A stretch of DNA of 64,000 nucleotides. Origin: an uncultured Bacteroidales bacterium. GTDB taxonomy: Bacteria; Bacteroidota; Bacteroidia; Bacteroidales; P3. Under the pieces are notes generated by a model that saw only the letters and a program-made list of their open reading frames with translations, was not told the DNA's origin and ran no database searches. A program made the position numbers and the translations under genes. Below are positions 26,144 to 35,917 of this stretch, piece after piece. The stretch is taken from the NCBI GenBank assembly GCA_947165255.1, contig CAMUZR010000002.1, positions 186,001 to 250,000 of the forward strand. Direction: 5' to 3'. Each line of letters opens with the position of its first letter. Position 1 is the first letter of the stretch.

Positions 26144-28909
26144 ATGTCTAAAAGACTGAATATTGTTAAGTTGGTAATTTCTGTGCTGTCCCTGTCCGCA
26201 CTAGCCTACTCCTGCTCAACACAGAAAGCCAACTGGGCAAATGTTCAGTATCATAATACTACTGCGCACTACAACATCTGGTGGAATGGTAACGAGAGCC
26301 TGAAGCAAGGTGTTGAAATGCTCGAAAGCAAGGTAAAGGACGACTACACACGGATTTTACCTGTATACAAATTGGGGACAAAAGAGGATGTGATGTCACT
26401 CAACCCCCAATTCGATCGTGCTATTGAAAAAAGCGTCAAAGGCATAAAAAAGCACAGCATTTTCATTAATGGGATGGAGCATGTGGAATATATTTCTAAA
26501 TGCTACCTTATGATGGCCTATGCCACATTCTACAAACAAGACTACGTCAATGCCGCCAGTACCTGTCAAATGCTGACAACCCAATACCAAGGTACCGAAA
26601 TAGGCGACGAGGCTGCCATCCTTTATGCCCGCTGTTCCACTCAGGACCAACGCTACCAAGATGCCGAAAGCATGTTGGACGAACTAGTCAATGCCTTAGG
26701 CAAAGGAGGTTTCTCGAATAGTCAGAAAATGAACCTTTACCTAGCAATGGCTGAGTGCACAATTCCTCAGGAGAAATATAAGAAAGGAGTGCAGTTTTTA
26801 AAGCTGGCCTTGGACGAAAATCCATCGCGCCGACAAAAAGCGCGAATCTGCTATATCCTGGGACAAATATATCAAGATCAAGACAAGCGTCCGACGGCCT
26901 CCAAGTATTATGAGAAAGTGCTCGGCTGTGGTCCTGACTATGAGATGGAGTTCAACTCTCGTTTGAATATGGCCTCCTGTGCCGACCTACAACATACTGA
27001 CCAGGCCAAGCTTGAACGACTTCTCGACAGAATGCTCAGAGACAAAAAAAACGAGGAATTCCGAGACCAGATTTTCTTTGCAAAAGGCGAAATGTATCTT
27101 GGCATGAGAGAAACCTCCAAAGCCGTTGATGCATTCAAGACCTCATGTGCGGTGTCCAAAACCAATCCGGCACAAAAGGCTCGTTCAGCCATACGTTTGG
27201 CAGAACTCATGTACGATAAATTCCAAAACTACGACCAATCTCAGATTTATTACGACACAGCCATTACGCTGATTAAGCCCGACTATCCGCATTATGCTAA
27301 TATCAAATCGCGTTACGACCTGCTCACTTCCCTGGTTTCCTTCACCCGAGTAATCGACCGAAACGATAGCCTAATTGCCGTAGCCAATATGACTGAAACG
27401 GAACGCATGGAACTAATCAACAAGAAAATAGAGGAAGTGAAAAAAGCCGAGGAAGAAGCCAAAGAGCGTGAACTCCTAGAACAATTGGCTAACGACGGCA
27501 AAGCCCAGCAGAACACCCTTCAGGGCGACTGGTATTTCTATAATAGCAACACTGTCCAAAAAGGCAAAGAAACCTTCCGTCAACGATGGGGTATGCGTAC
27601 ACTGGAAGACTACTGGTTCCTGTCCAAAAAAGGTCTTCTGGGCATGAATATGCTAGCCCTAAATAACGACGAAAACACGGATTCGGATTCCGGAAACGAA
27701 AGTCCCGATGAGGCCACTACTGATTCCATCCAATCAGCCGACAAAAAAGACTCCAGCAGCAAAGGCAATCCCGACGACCCTCACTCCATTGCCTATTATC
27801 TTAAAGACCTCCCCAAAAGTCAAGCCGATCAAGACTCCATGCAGGCACAAACCGCGGTCAGCCTTCTCAATGCCGGTTACATATATTTCGATGGCATACA
27901 TAACATTCCCAGAGCCCTAGACTGCTACTTGCGGATGGCCAACAACTACACTGAAAATGACGAGATTGTCCAAGCCTTTTTTATGCTTTACAAGATATAC
28001 GACAGGCAGGGCAACACCCCAAGTTCCAACTACTATCGCGACATGGTATTACTGGGTTTTCCCGACAGCGACTTCTCCAACCTTATTCTCGACGAAGACT
28101 ATTACAAAGAAATAATCCGTCGCAGCCAGTTGATAAAAGAGGACTACGACGAAGTATATAACCTCTATCGTAAGCGACGCTACGATGATGTCGTCCAATC
28201 CGTCACAACAGCAAAAAAACTATACGAGGGAGATCCCATGCTAGGTAAATTCAGCTATTGGGAGGGGTTGGCCTACGCCCGTATGGACAAAAAAGCCGCA
28301 GCCATCAAAACCTTCCAAGACATAGTTTCCACTTATCCTCAAACCGACAGTATCGTTCCTTTAGCTTTAGCCCAACTCGAATATTTGATGGGGGAAGGCG
28401 GCAAATACATTACCAATAGCGGTTCCGACGAAGAACTCAACGACTCAGTCATGAGCAATCTCGAAGAAAAGGTACTTAGACTCAGAGAAACCGTATCTGA
28501 AATGAGGGAACCCAAAGAGGAACTACCTCCCGAAGCCCAACTTTTCCGTTACCGCGCCGACCGTCCCCACCAAGTGATTATTCTGGTTAAAGACAAAAAA
28601 ATACGTGCCACCCAACTTCAAGGCAAAGTCGGACTCTTTATCAACTCCTATTATGGCAATTCTGGCCTCCAGGTGAAACCACTTATGTTCACCGACACTA
28701 CGCAAATGATTACCATCAAAAGTTTCAACAACGCATCCGATGCTGTTGACTTTAGCAAACATCTCATGCGTGACGAAGGCCCAATGCAAGACTACAGTCC
28801 CAGCGATTATCAGATATTTGCCATCTCTCAGCAGAATTACGCAACGCTATACAATCGCAAGAAAGTAGATGCATACAAGTTGTTTTATGAAAAATATTAT
28901 CTAAAATGA
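26144..28909 (+). CDS. porW: T9SS-associated TPR lipoprotein, PorW/SprE-like
   Basis: Lipoprotein of 921 residues required, in known homologues, for type IX secretion across the outer membrane. The signal peptide ends in lipobox AYSC (Cys24). The mature start 'YHNTTAHYNIWWNGNESLKQG' is the conserved PorW/SprE opening. Many TPR-type helix pairs follow (about 60-400 and 560-780), interrupted by an acidic, low-complexity segment (about 505-550). The C-terminal ~100 residues are a separate domain (FRYRADRPHQVIILVKD). Its presence matches T9SS-type sorting tails on proteins at 319 and 53174. Its stop overlaps the bactofilin start (ATGA). Confidence 0.85.
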   Translation: MSKRLNIVKLVISVLSLSALAYSCSTQKANWANVQYHNTTAHYNIWWNGNESLKQGVEMLESKVKDDYTRILPVYKLGTKEDVMSLNPQFDRAIEKSVKGIKKHSIFINGMEHVEYISKCYLMMAYATFYKQDYVNAASTCQMLTTQYQGTEIGDEAAILYARCSTQDQRYQDAESMLDELVNALGKGGFSNSQKMNLYLAMAECTIPQEKYKKGVQFLKLALDENPSRRQKARICYILGQIYQDQDKRPTASKYYEKVLGCGPDYEMEFNSRLNMASCADLQHTDQAKLERLLDRMLRDKKNEEFRDQIFFAKGEMYLGMRETSKAVDAFKTSCAVSKTNPAQKARSAIRLAELMYDKFQNYDQSQIYYDTAITLIKPDYPHYANIKSRYDLLTSLVSFTRVIDRNDSLIAVANMTETERMELINKKIEEVKKAEEEAKERELLEQLANDGKAQQNTLQGDWYFYNSNTVQKGKETFRQRWGMRTLEDYWFLSKKGLLGMNMLALNNDENTDSDSGNESPDEATTDSIQSADKKDSSSKGNPDDPHSIAYYLKDLPKSQADQDSMQAQTAVSLLNAGYIYFDGIHNIPRALDCYLRMANNYTENDEIVQAFFMLYKIYDRQGNTPSSNYYRDMVLLGFPDSDFSNLILDEDYYKEIIRRSQLIKEDYDEVYNLYRKRRYDDVVQSVTTAKKLYEGDPMLGKFSYWEGLAYARMDKKAAAIKTFQDIVSTYPQTDSIVPLALAQLEYLMGEGGKYITNSGSDEELNDSVMSNLEEKVLRLRETVSEMREPKEELPPEAQLFRYRADRPHQVIILVKDKKIRATQLQGKVGLFINSYYGNSGLQVKPLMFTDTTQMITIKSFNNASDAVDFSKHLMRDEGPMQDYSPSDYQIFAISQQNYATLYNRKKVDAYKLFYEKYYLK

Positions 28910-29250
28910 GCGAAGCAATAAATAGTCTTATCAACACCATCACCGTGGGCACAACCATCAAAGGCGACATCCAAGCCAATGGCGATTTTCGCATGGACGG
29001 CACTCTCGATGGTAACATCACTCTCACTGGCAAACTCGTGATAGGTGAGCAAGGCCACATCATAGGCAACGTAGTATGCCAAAATGCCAATGTTATGGGT
29101 GTGATAGATGGCAATTTGTCTGTCAAAGAATTCCTCACCCTCTATTCTTCTGCCCGTGTAAAAGGTGACATCGTTGCCAACAAATTGGCCATCGAACCCG
29201 GAGCCTATTTTACTGGCACCTGCCACATGTTAGACGAGCTAACCGATTAA
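28906..29250 (+). CDS. Bactofilin (polymer-forming cytoskeletal protein)
   Basis: Small beta-helical cytoskeletal protein of 114 residues. The core has the repeated 'GxIxANGDFRMDGTLDGNI ... GKLVIGEQGHIIGNV' pattern of bactofilins, starting about residue 14. Bactofilins polymerise spontaneously and position cell-wall or surface machinery. It overlaps the PorW-like gene by four bases and is 4 bases before the kinase-RapZ gene, so the three are translationally coupled. That pairing suggests a scaffold role at the envelope. Confidence 0.92.
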   Translation: MSEAINSLINTITVGTTIKGDIQANGDFRMDGTLDGNITLTGKLVIGEQGHIIGNVVCQNANVMGVIDGNLSVKEFLTLYSSARVKGDIVANKLAIEPGAYFTGTCHMLDELTD

Positions 29251-29254
29251 TTCA

Positions 29255-30667
29255 ATGGAAAGTACGCTGCAACAACTTTTTGCAGATTGGGCTGGTGAAC
29301 AGGCACAAGACATACTAAAACTCTCCGCCAACGGGAGCAACCGATTGTATTGGCGCATCATAGGAGAAAGCCACAGATGTATTGCCGCATTCAATGACGA
29401 CATTCGCGAGAACAAGGCCTTTTTCTATTATAGCAAGACATTAGGAAACAAAGGCATCCGTGTCCCTCAAGTATACATAATCGACTCCTCCAAACGATTC
29501 TACCTTCAAGAAGACTTAGGCGATACCACATTATACAATTATGTATACGACAAACGCCGTCTTTCAGGAGGATTTGATACCGAAGTGCTCAATGTCTACA
29601 AAAAAGTCCTATCCGACCTTTCCGACATCCAGCTTGCAGGTCGCGACATGGATTTCTCCAATGCCTATCCCCGTATGGCCTTTGATTCCCAGTCGATACA
29701 ATGGGATCTCAATTATTTCAAATACTATTTCCTTAAACTCAAACACATACAGTTCGACGAAGAACTGCTGGAACGGGACTTCCACAGCCTTATCGAATTC
29801 TTGCTTTCGACCGACTGCAATTTCTTTCTCTACCGCGACTTCCAGTCTCGCAACATCATGCTCAAAAACGGAACCCCCTATTACATCGATTTCCAAGGGG
29901 GTAGGAGAGGAGCTGCACAATATGATGTTGCCTCTTTGCTCTATAGTGCCAAAAGCGATATTCCTGAACCCATCCGTCAAGAACTTCTGATCCACTACCT
30001 CAACTGCCTCACGCAGAAATGTTCCATCAGCAAAGACGAATTCCTTCACTACTTCTGGGGCTATGTCCTCATTCGAATCATGCAAGCTATGGGAGCCTAC
30101 GGCTACCGAGGCTATTTTGAACGAAAAGAATACTTTCTGAGTAGCATACCGTTGGCCGTCAACAATCTGAGAAATATTATCGAACGACATCCTTTGCCCA
30201 TTCAACTGCCTCACCTCTCACAAGTATGGCACCAGATAGCACAGTCGGAACTATCCCAAAGCAATCCCCCACAATCTTCAGGTCTCACCGTGACCATCAC
30301 TAGCTTTTCATATAAAAAAGGCTTACCCCAAGACCCCTCCGGCAATGGTGGCGGCTATGTATTCGACTGCCGCGCACTCCCCAATCCCGGCCGCTACCCC
30401 GAATACCGTTGCTACACCGGAAAGGACAAACCCGTTATCGATTTCTTCCACGGCGACGAGGCTGTCGAGCTTTTCCTGCAGGGTGCCAAACAACTTGTGG
30501 GATCCTCCATTAAGAAATACTTAGAACGAAACTTCTCGAGTCTGACGGTCTGTTTTGGCTGCACCGGAGGCCAACATCGCTCAGTTTACTGCGCAGAAAG
30601 AATGGCCGAATGGATTAAGAATAATTTTGATTGTCAGGTTATTATAATTCATCGCGAACAAGGATAA
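29255..30667 (+). CDS. AmgK-like phosphotransferase fused to a RapZ C-terminal domain
   Basis: Fusion of 470 residues. Residues about 10-310 form an aminoglycoside-phosphotransferase-type kinase: Asp195 and Asn200 in YRDFQSRN and the metal-binding Asp212 in YYIDFQGG, closest in style to AmgK, which phosphorylates MurNAc/GlcNAc at C1 in cell-wall recycling. Residues about 343-470 match the C-terminal domain of RapZ, including GCTGGQHRS (435-443), which in E. coli senses glucosamine-6-phosphate. The N-terminal RapZ kinase part is absent. No murU-type nucleotidyltransferase is adjacent. A cell-wall amino-sugar role is inferred. Confidence 0.85.
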   Translation: MESTLQQLFADWAGEQAQDILKLSANGSNRLYWRIIGESHRCIAAFNDDIRENKAFFYYSKTLGNKGIRVPQVYIIDSSKRFYLQEDLGDTTLYNYVYDKRRLSGGFDTEVLNVYKKVLSDLSDIQLAGRDMDFSNAYPRMAFDSQSIQWDLNYFKYYFLKLKHIQFDEELLERDFHSLIEFLLSTDCNFFLYRDFQSRNIMLKNGTPYYIDFQGGRRGAAQYDVASLLYSAKSDIPEPIRQELLIHYLNCLTQKCSISKDEFLHYFWGYVLIRIMQAMGAYGYRGYFERKEYFLSSIPLAVNNLRNIIERHPLPIQLPHLSQVWHQIAQSELSQSNPPQSSGLTVTITSFSYKKGLPQDPSGNGGGYVFDCRALPNPGRYPEYRCYTGKDKPVIDFFHGDEAVELFLQGAKQLVGSSIKKYLERNFSSLTVCFGCTGGQHRSVYCAERMAEWIKNNFDCQVIIIHREQG

Positions 30668-30710
30668 AAAAAACTTTCAACTTTTTTTTCGCCACTTCTC
30701 ACTTTTTTCG

Positions 30711-30718
30711 TATCTTTG
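30711..30718 (+). promoter_or_regulatory. -7 promoter element
   Basis: TATCTTTG (TAnnTTTG) lies 39 bases upstream of the ATG at 30757, and probably drives the pilin-like gene and the DUF3822-rsmD genes after it. Confidence 0.65.
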
Positions 30719-30756
30719 CAATCTCAATTTAAGAAAAAATAAAACATTAATATAAC

Positions 30757-31428
30757 ATGAAAAGTAGAACTTTAATCCAGATTCTCCTAGGCTTAGTGAT
30801 AGTCGGCCTTTCAATATGGCTTGTATCTAGCATCATGAAGCCTGTTAAGTTTCAAAATGAGTACGACCTACGTCGCGACGCTTGTGCCGAAAAGCTTAAA
30901 GCCATCCGTGCGTTAGAGGATGCTTATAAGAACACTTACGGTTGCTACACTGGCAGTTTCGACACCCTCTTCAACCGTCTGATGAACGAAGACAGCCTCA
31001 GCGTGGTCAACAAGAACATCAACTATGACAAGATTCCCGAAGATGTGAAACTCGAAGAACTGCCCGAATCAGAAGCTATCAAGCTCGGCTATGTCTCCCG
31101 TGTTGTCGCCTATGTCAACCCCATCGAAAACCTCAGAGCAAATCCCAAAGCCAAATTCAACCTTACCGATGAGGAAATCCTCAACCTCCGTTATGTCCCT
31201 TATCCCAAGGGCGAAAAGAACGAGTTCGAACTTGAGGCTGGCTTCATCGAGAAGAGTGGCTACCAAATGCCCGTCTTCGAGTGCAAGGTGATGATGGAAG
31301 ACCTCCTTTCCGACTTGGACGAGCAGCTTGTCATCAATAAGCTCGCCGAGCTGAACGAAAACCATCGTTTCCCCGGTTGGAAAGTTGGTGATATGACTCA
31401 GGCCATTACCGATGGTAACTTCGAATAA
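30757..31428 (+). CDS. Membrane-anchored pilin-like protein of unknown function
   Basis: Protein of 223 residues with a single N-terminal membrane segment (about 7-27) and a periplasmic remainder. After the anchor comes 'RDACAEKLKAIRALEDAYKNTYGCYTGSFDTLF', which resembles the helix and loop found after the hydrophobic segment of type IV pilin-like/pseudopilin proteins. No GFxxxE prepilin cleavage site is present. I cannot assign a function. It lies 2 bases before the DUF3822 gene. Confidence 0.65.
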   Translation: MKSRTLIQILLGLVIVGLSIWLVSSIMKPVKFQNEYDLRRDACAEKLKAIRALEDAYKNTYGCYTGSFDTLFNRLMNEDSLSVVNKNINYDKIPEDVKLEELPESEAIKLGYVSRVVAYVNPIENLRANPKAKFNLTDEEILNLRYVPYPKGEKNEFELEAGFIEKSGYQMPVFECKVMMEDLLSDLDEQLVINKLAELNENHRFPGWKVGDMTQAITDGNFE

Positions 31429-31430
31429 CA

Positions 31431-32258
31431 ATGTCGCATAAAGTCACAACTATTATCAAGTCTGATAAGGCGGTGGCCAATAACGAATCAAGATTATCCA
31501 TTTGCCTTTTGGCAAATGGATTTTCTTTTTCAATTATCGCCAGTCATGACGAAATAGTGCTCTTTGCCGAGGTCGAATTTGATTTCAATATCCCTCTAGG
31601 CACACTTTCTCAATCCATCAAAGATTTCTTTGCCCAAAACAACATCTCCACATTTGGGTTCAAGCAAGCCACATTGGCAGTTTTTTCCGATGATTTTGTC
31701 TGGGTCCCAGAACATCTCCACGAGCCTGTACGCAACCGCCAGTATCTCCAAATGGTGTCCAAACCCGCGCTCGACAGTGGCATCTACCATATTGCCGTCC
31801 CACACCTGCACTCAATGATGGTATTCACTGCCCCCGCCACTGTTGTGACAGCCTTCAAACTGGCCATTCCTGGAATCGACGTGCACTGCCAGCACTCCAT
31901 ATTAGCCAGCCAATCTTTACTCAAAAAAAGCGCACTGCATCCTGTTCTGCTCATGTATGTACGCGATAGGGTAGGGGACTTCGAAGCCTTCTACAACAAC
32001 CAACTGCTGCTCAGCAATAGCTTTTCCGCTTCCAATGAAAACGAACTCCTCTACCGTGCCATCGAACTGATGAAACAGCTCCATCTAGAAACTCCCGACA
32101 TGGAACTTGCCATCTGCGGCAATGTGGGGCGTGAAATCTACTCCCTTCTGCAGCACTACTTTCCCAATGTCTCACTTTACACCGGTCATCCCTTCACTTT
32201 CACCAACCCCCAGTTCCATACCCTCCCTACCTATAAGCACATCATGCTTTTCTCCTAA
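31431..32258 (+). CDS. DUF3822 family protein
   Basis: Protein of 275 residues without signal peptide or membrane span. Its pattern and its place directly before rsmD fit DUF3822, a Bacteroidota family with an actin-like (PilM/ASKHA) fold and unknown function. Segments such as 'LSICLLANGFSFSII', 'VWVPEHLHEP' and 'MELAICGNVGREIYSLLQHYFPNV' support this. It is 22 bases before rsmD, so probably co-transcribed. Confidence 0.75.
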   Translation: MSHKVTTIIKSDKAVANNESRLSICLLANGFSFSIIASHDEIVLFAEVEFDFNIPLGTLSQSIKDFFAQNNISTFGFKQATLAVFSDDFVWVPEHLHEPVRNRQYLQMVSKPALDSGIYHIAVPHLHSMMVFTAPATVVTAFKLAIPGIDVHCQHSILASQSLLKKSALHPVLLMYVRDRVGDFEAFYNNQLLLSNSFSASNENELLYRAIELMKQLHLETPDMELAICGNVGREIYSLLQHYFPNVSLYTGHPFTFTNPQFHTLPTYKHIMLFS

Positions 32259-32280
32259 ACTCATTTAAAACCACATTTCT

Positions 32281-32838
32281 ATGCGTATCATTGCAGGAAC
32301 ACTCCGAGGTCGCCGACTCAATCCTCCCACCACATTGCCCGTTCGCCCAACCACCGATATGGCGCGAGAGAGCCTTTTCAATATTCTCAACAACTATGTC
32401 GACTACGAGGAATGCTCCGTCCTAGACCTCTTTGCAGGCACTGGGGCAGTGTCGCTCGAATTCATTTCCCGTGGTGCCAAGGATGTTACATCAATCGACA
32501 TCAATGCCCAGTGCACAGATTTTATTAAAAGTACAGCCAAGCAATTCAATGTCAACAATATCCATGTAGTCCGTTCTGACGTATTCGAGCTAATCAAGCG
32601 AGCCTATAAAAAATTCGACATCATTTTTGCCGACCCGCCTTACGCCCTTGAAAACCTACAGCAACTGCCAGACCTCATTTTCGAACACGACATGCTTTCC
32701 GAAGACGGCATTTTCGTACTCGAACATCCGCGTGAATATCAATTCGAGCAGCACCCACACTTCTGGCAGCATCGCAACTATGGCAAAGTCAATTTTACCT
32801 TCTTTGCACAAAAATTAGACGAAGAAAACAATCAATAA
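32281..32838 (+). CDS. rsmD: 16S rRNA (guanine966-N2)-methyltransferase RsmD
   Basis: SAM-dependent methyltransferase that modifies G966 of 16S rRNA in the 30S subunit. It has 185 residues, the family length. It starts MRIIAGTLRGRRL, has 'RPTTDMARESLFNIL', the SAM-binding LDLFAGTGAVSLE and the catalytic DPPY motif in FADPPYAL. It follows DUF3822 by 22 bases and precedes purC by 23. Confidence 0.97.
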   Translation: MRIIAGTLRGRRLNPPTTLPVRPTTDMARESLFNILNNYVDYEECSVLDLFAGTGAVSLEFISRGAKDVTSIDINAQCTDFIKSTAKQFNVNNIHVVRSDVFELIKRAYKKFDIIFADPPYALENLQQLPDLIFEHDMLSEDGIFVLEHPREYQFEQHPHFWQHRNYGKVNFTFFAQKLDEENNQ

Positions 32839-32861
32839 AGTACAATTATAAATAAAGTAAT

Positions 32862-33809
32862 ATGAAAGCAGTAGTAAAAACTAATTTCTCTTTTCCCAAA
32901 CAAAAAAGTCTCTATGTCGGTAAAGTACGTGACGTCTACAATATCGACGACAAGTATATGGCAATGGTAGTGAGCGACCGTATTAGCGCTTTCGACGTAG
33001 TCCTTCCCAAGGGCATTCCTTACAAAGGTCAGGTCCTCAATCAAATAGCCTCCAAATTCTTAGATGCCACCGCCGACATCGTCCCCAACTGGAAACTTGC
33101 CACCCCCGACCCAATGGTCACTGTGGGTCTTAAATGCGAAGGTTTTCGAGTCGAAATGATTGTGCGCGGCTATCTTGCCGGAAGCGCCTGGCGCGAATAC
33201 AAAGCCGGTGCCCGCACCCTCTGCGGTGTCCCTCTGCCCGACGGTATGGTCGAAAACCAAAAATTCCCCACACCCATACTCACCCCAACCACCAAAGCCG
33301 ACGAAGGGCACGACGAGAACATCTCCCGCGAAGAAATCATCAGCAAGGGATTGGTGTCCAAGGAAGACTACGAGCAGTTGGAAAAGTACGCTCTGGCTCT
33401 CTTCCAGCGTGGTACCGAGATTGCCGCATCCAAGGGTCTGATACTGGTAGATACCAAATACGAGTTTGGCAAACGCGACGGCAAAATCTACCTCATCGAC
33501 GAAATCCATACCCCCGACAGCAGCCGCTATTTCTACGCAGAAGGCTATGAAGAGCGCCTTGCCAAAGGCGAGCACCAGCGCCAACTCTCCAAGGAATTTG
33601 TCCGCGAGTGGCTCATGGCCAATGGCTTCCAGGGAAAGGAAGGACAGCAGGTGCCCGAAATGACCGACGAGATTGTCAACAGCATAACCGATCGTTACAT
33701 CGAACTCTACGAGCACATCACCGGCGAAAAATTCCAGAAAGCCGACGACTGCTCCGACATTACTGCCCGTATCGAAAAGAATGTCACCGACTATCTGAAA
33801 ACACTATAA
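32862..33809 (+). CDS. purC: Phosphoribosylaminoimidazole-succinocarboxamide synthase
   Basis: Catalyses step 8 of de novo purine synthesis, joining aspartate to CAIR using ATP. It has 315 residues, the longer form used by many Bacteroidota. Motifs are GKVRDVYNI, '[16 protein letters not shown]', the catalytic segment '[17 protein letters not shown]' and '[15 protein letters not shown]'. The CYTH gene begins one base after its stop. No purine riboswitch or other pur gene is visible nearby. Confidence 0.97.
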   Translation: MKAVVKTNFSFPKQKSLYVGKVRDVYNIDDKYMAMVVSDRISAFDVVLPKGIPYKGQVLNQIASKFLDATADIVPNWKLATPDPMVTVGLKCEGFRVEMIVRGYLAGSAWREYKAGARTLCGVPLPDGMVENQKFPTPILTPTTKADEGHDENISREEIISKGLVSKEDYEQLEKYALALFQRGTEIAASKGLILVDTKYEFGKRDGKIYLIDEIHTPDSSRYFYAEGYEERLAKGEHQRQLSKEFVREWLMANGFQGKEGQQVPEMTDEIVNSITDRYIELYEHITGEKFQKADDCSDITARIEKNVTDYLKTL

Positions 33810-33810
33810 C

Positions 33811-34296
33811 ATGGAAATTGAGCGCAAATATCTCGTTCGTGACCTGCCGGACGACTTAGACCAGTACGAGCACTACGAGATTGAACAAGCTTACCTCTGT
33901 ACATCACCCACCTTGCGCATCCGCAAGATGGGTGATGCCTATATTCTAACCGTCAAGGAAAAAATCAACAATTCCTCTTCTGCCATCCACAACCGCGAGG
34001 AAGAATTCTCCCTTAGCGAGCAAGCTTACAACCACTTGCTTTCAAAATGCGACTTTGGTAGGGTAGGGAAGACCCGCTACCGCATCAACCTCCGCCAACA
34101 ACTGGGCGATGGTACCTACGAAGGACTGATTGCCGAATTGGACATCTTCCACGGACGCCATAGAGGTTTGATGTTAGTAGAAGTCGAATTCCCCAACACC
34201 CAAGTGGCCAACAATTTCGTCCCACCCAGCTGGTTTGGCGAGGACGTTTCCTCCGACTATCACTATCGTAACAGCTATTTGGCATCCATGCCATGA
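33811..34296 (+). CDS. CYTH domain protein (triphosphate tunnel enzyme)
   Basis: Protein of 161 residues starting with the diagnostic MEIERKYLV (ExExK) motif, followed by basic and acidic strands (LRIRKMGDAYILTVKEK, KTRYRI, 'LIAELDIFHGRHRGLMLVEVEF') forming the triphosphate tunnel. Homologues are inorganic triphosphatases or bind nucleotides/polyphosphate; the exact substrate cannot be read. It starts one base after purC and overlaps the transporter start (ATGA), so the three are coupled. Confidence 0.9.
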   Translation: MEIERKYLVRDLPDDLDQYEHYEIEQAYLCTSPTLRIRKMGDAYILTVKEKINNSSSAIHNREEEFSLSEQAYNHLLSKCDFGRVGKTRYRINLRQQLGDGTYEGLIAELDIFHGRHRGLMLVEVEFPNTQVANNFVPPSWFGEDVSSDYHYRNSYLASMP

Positions 34297-35903
34297 AAAA
34301 AATACCGCACACATTCACCATCGTCTTCTCGCTAATCGTCCTGGCGGCAATATGCACATGGTTCATCCCCGCAGGCGAATTTGTGCGAGAAACCATTATC
34401 ATTCAAAATGCCGACGGCAGCACCTCTTCTCGAGAGGTAGTACAGAACAACTCGTTCCACTTTGTCGAAAGCCAGCCCCAAACCTGGCAGATATTCTCAT
34501 CGCTCTTCAACGGTTTTGTCGACAAGGCCGACATCATCATATTCATTCTCATGGTAGGGGGAGCGTTTTGGATTCTCAACAACAGCCACGCCATCGATGT
34601 GGGTGTTATGGCATTCCTTCGCAAGGTTTTGAAGCTCAACAAATACAAGTTTTTTAAGAAACTAGGAGTCGAAAACATCATCATTGCCCTGATAATGGTC
34701 ATGTTCAGCCTCTTTGGAGCCGTATTTGGCATGAGCGAGGAGACTATTGCCTTTGTCATCATTTTCGTGCCCTTGGCCATCTCCATGGGCTACGACTCCA
34801 TAGTGGGTGTGTGTATGTGCTATGTGGCTGCACATGTGGGCTTTGCTGGGGCCATGCTCAACCCTTTCACCATCGGCATAGCCCAAGGCATTGCCCAGTT
34901 GCCCATCTTCTCCGGACTCGAATACCGATTCTTCTGCTGGGTGGTACTTACCATCATAGGCATTGCTTTTGTGCTGTGGTATGCCAACCGGGTGAAGCGC
35001 CACCCCGAAAAATCACCCATGTACAAACTCGACGACTACTGGCGCCAACGCGCACAGGAACAATCACTTTCACCTGTGGCTTATCACACTCCCACCGTAG
35101 CCTGGGTGCTCTACGGCATCCTTTCGGCCATCATGGTGGTGTGCGCCATACTCATGCCCAAAACATCCATCAACATTGGTGGGGGAGAGTCCGAATTAGT
35201 AATCCTGCCCATCTTGGCCGCACTCTTCATCCTTTCTGGCTTCTTCATGCTGCGCAAGTCGGTCCATTTTTTCATCCTCGACATCCTGCTCTTCACCATC
35301 TGTTTCCTAGTTGTGGGAGTGTTAGGCTATGGGTGGTACGTAATGGAAATATCAGCACTCTTTCTGGCCATGGGCATCTGCAGCGGCATTGCCGACAAGC
35401 AAAGCGCCGACGATATTGCCAAGCTCTTTTTGGCAGGATGCAAAGACATTCTGTCAGCCGCACTTGTCGTGGGACTGGCCAGTGGCATCATCTTCATCCT
35501 ACGCGACGGAAAAGTCATCGACACCATTCTCTACGGCCTCACCCGCTCCTTGGCCGAGACGGGCGAAGTGGCCTCCCTTGGCGTGATGTACCTCTTCCAA
35601 ACCCTGCTCAACCTCATTATGCCCAGCGGGTCGGCCAAAGCAGCTCTCACCATGCCCATCATGGCCCAATTTGCTGACCTGATTAATGTTAGCCGACAAA
35701 CAACCGTTCTGGCCTTCCAATTTGGCGACGGCTTCACCAATATGATCACCCCCACCAGTGGAGTACTCATTGCCTGCATTGGGGTGGCCAAGATACCCTA
35801 TGCCACTTGGGTGAAATGGGCCTGGAAGTTTATCCTGGCACTCATCGTGATTGGGTTCCTCCTCATGTTGCCTACCTTATTTTTCCATTTTCCCGGATTT
35901 TAA
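34293..35903 (+). CDS. YfcC-family membrane transporter
   Basis: Inner-membrane transporter of 536 residues with about 12 spans. The opening 'PHTFTIVFSLIVLAAICTWFIPAGEF' and the segments 'GAVFGMSEETIAFVIIFVPLA', 'HVGFAGAMLNPFTIGIAQGIA' and 'PSGSAKAALTMPIMAQFADL' are typical of the YfcC/C4-dicarboxylate anaerobic carrier superfamily (ion transporter fold). The family is thought to carry short organic or amino acids; the substrate here is unknown. It is followed 14 bases later by the M28 peptidase, suggesting possible uptake of peptidase products. Confidence 0.85.
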   Translation: MKKIPHTFTIVFSLIVLAAICTWFIPAGEFVRETIIIQNADGSTSSREVVQNNSFHFVESQPQTWQIFSSLFNGFVDKADIIIFILMVGGAFWILNNSHAIDVGVMAFLRKVLKLNKYKFFKKLGVENIIIALIMVMFSLFGAVFGMSEETIAFVIIFVPLAISMGYDSIVGVCMCYVAAHVGFAGAMLNPFTIGIAQGIAQLPIFSGLEYRFFCWVVLTIIGIAFVLWYANRVKRHPEKSPMYKLDDYWRQRAQEQSLSPVAYHTPTVAWVLYGILSAIMVVCAILMPKTSINIGGGESELVILPILAALFILSGFFMLRKSVHFFILDILLFTICFLVVGVLGYGWYVMEISALFLAMGICSGIADKQSADDIAKLFLAGCKDILSAALVVGLASGIIFILRDGKVIDTILYGLTRSLAETGEVASLGVMYLFQTLLNLIMPSGSAKAALTMPIMAQFADLINVSRQTTVLAFQFGDGFTNMITPTSGVLIACIGVAKIPYATWVKWAWKFILALIVIGFLLMLPTLFFHFPGF

Positions 35904-35917
35904 AAAATATCATCGTC

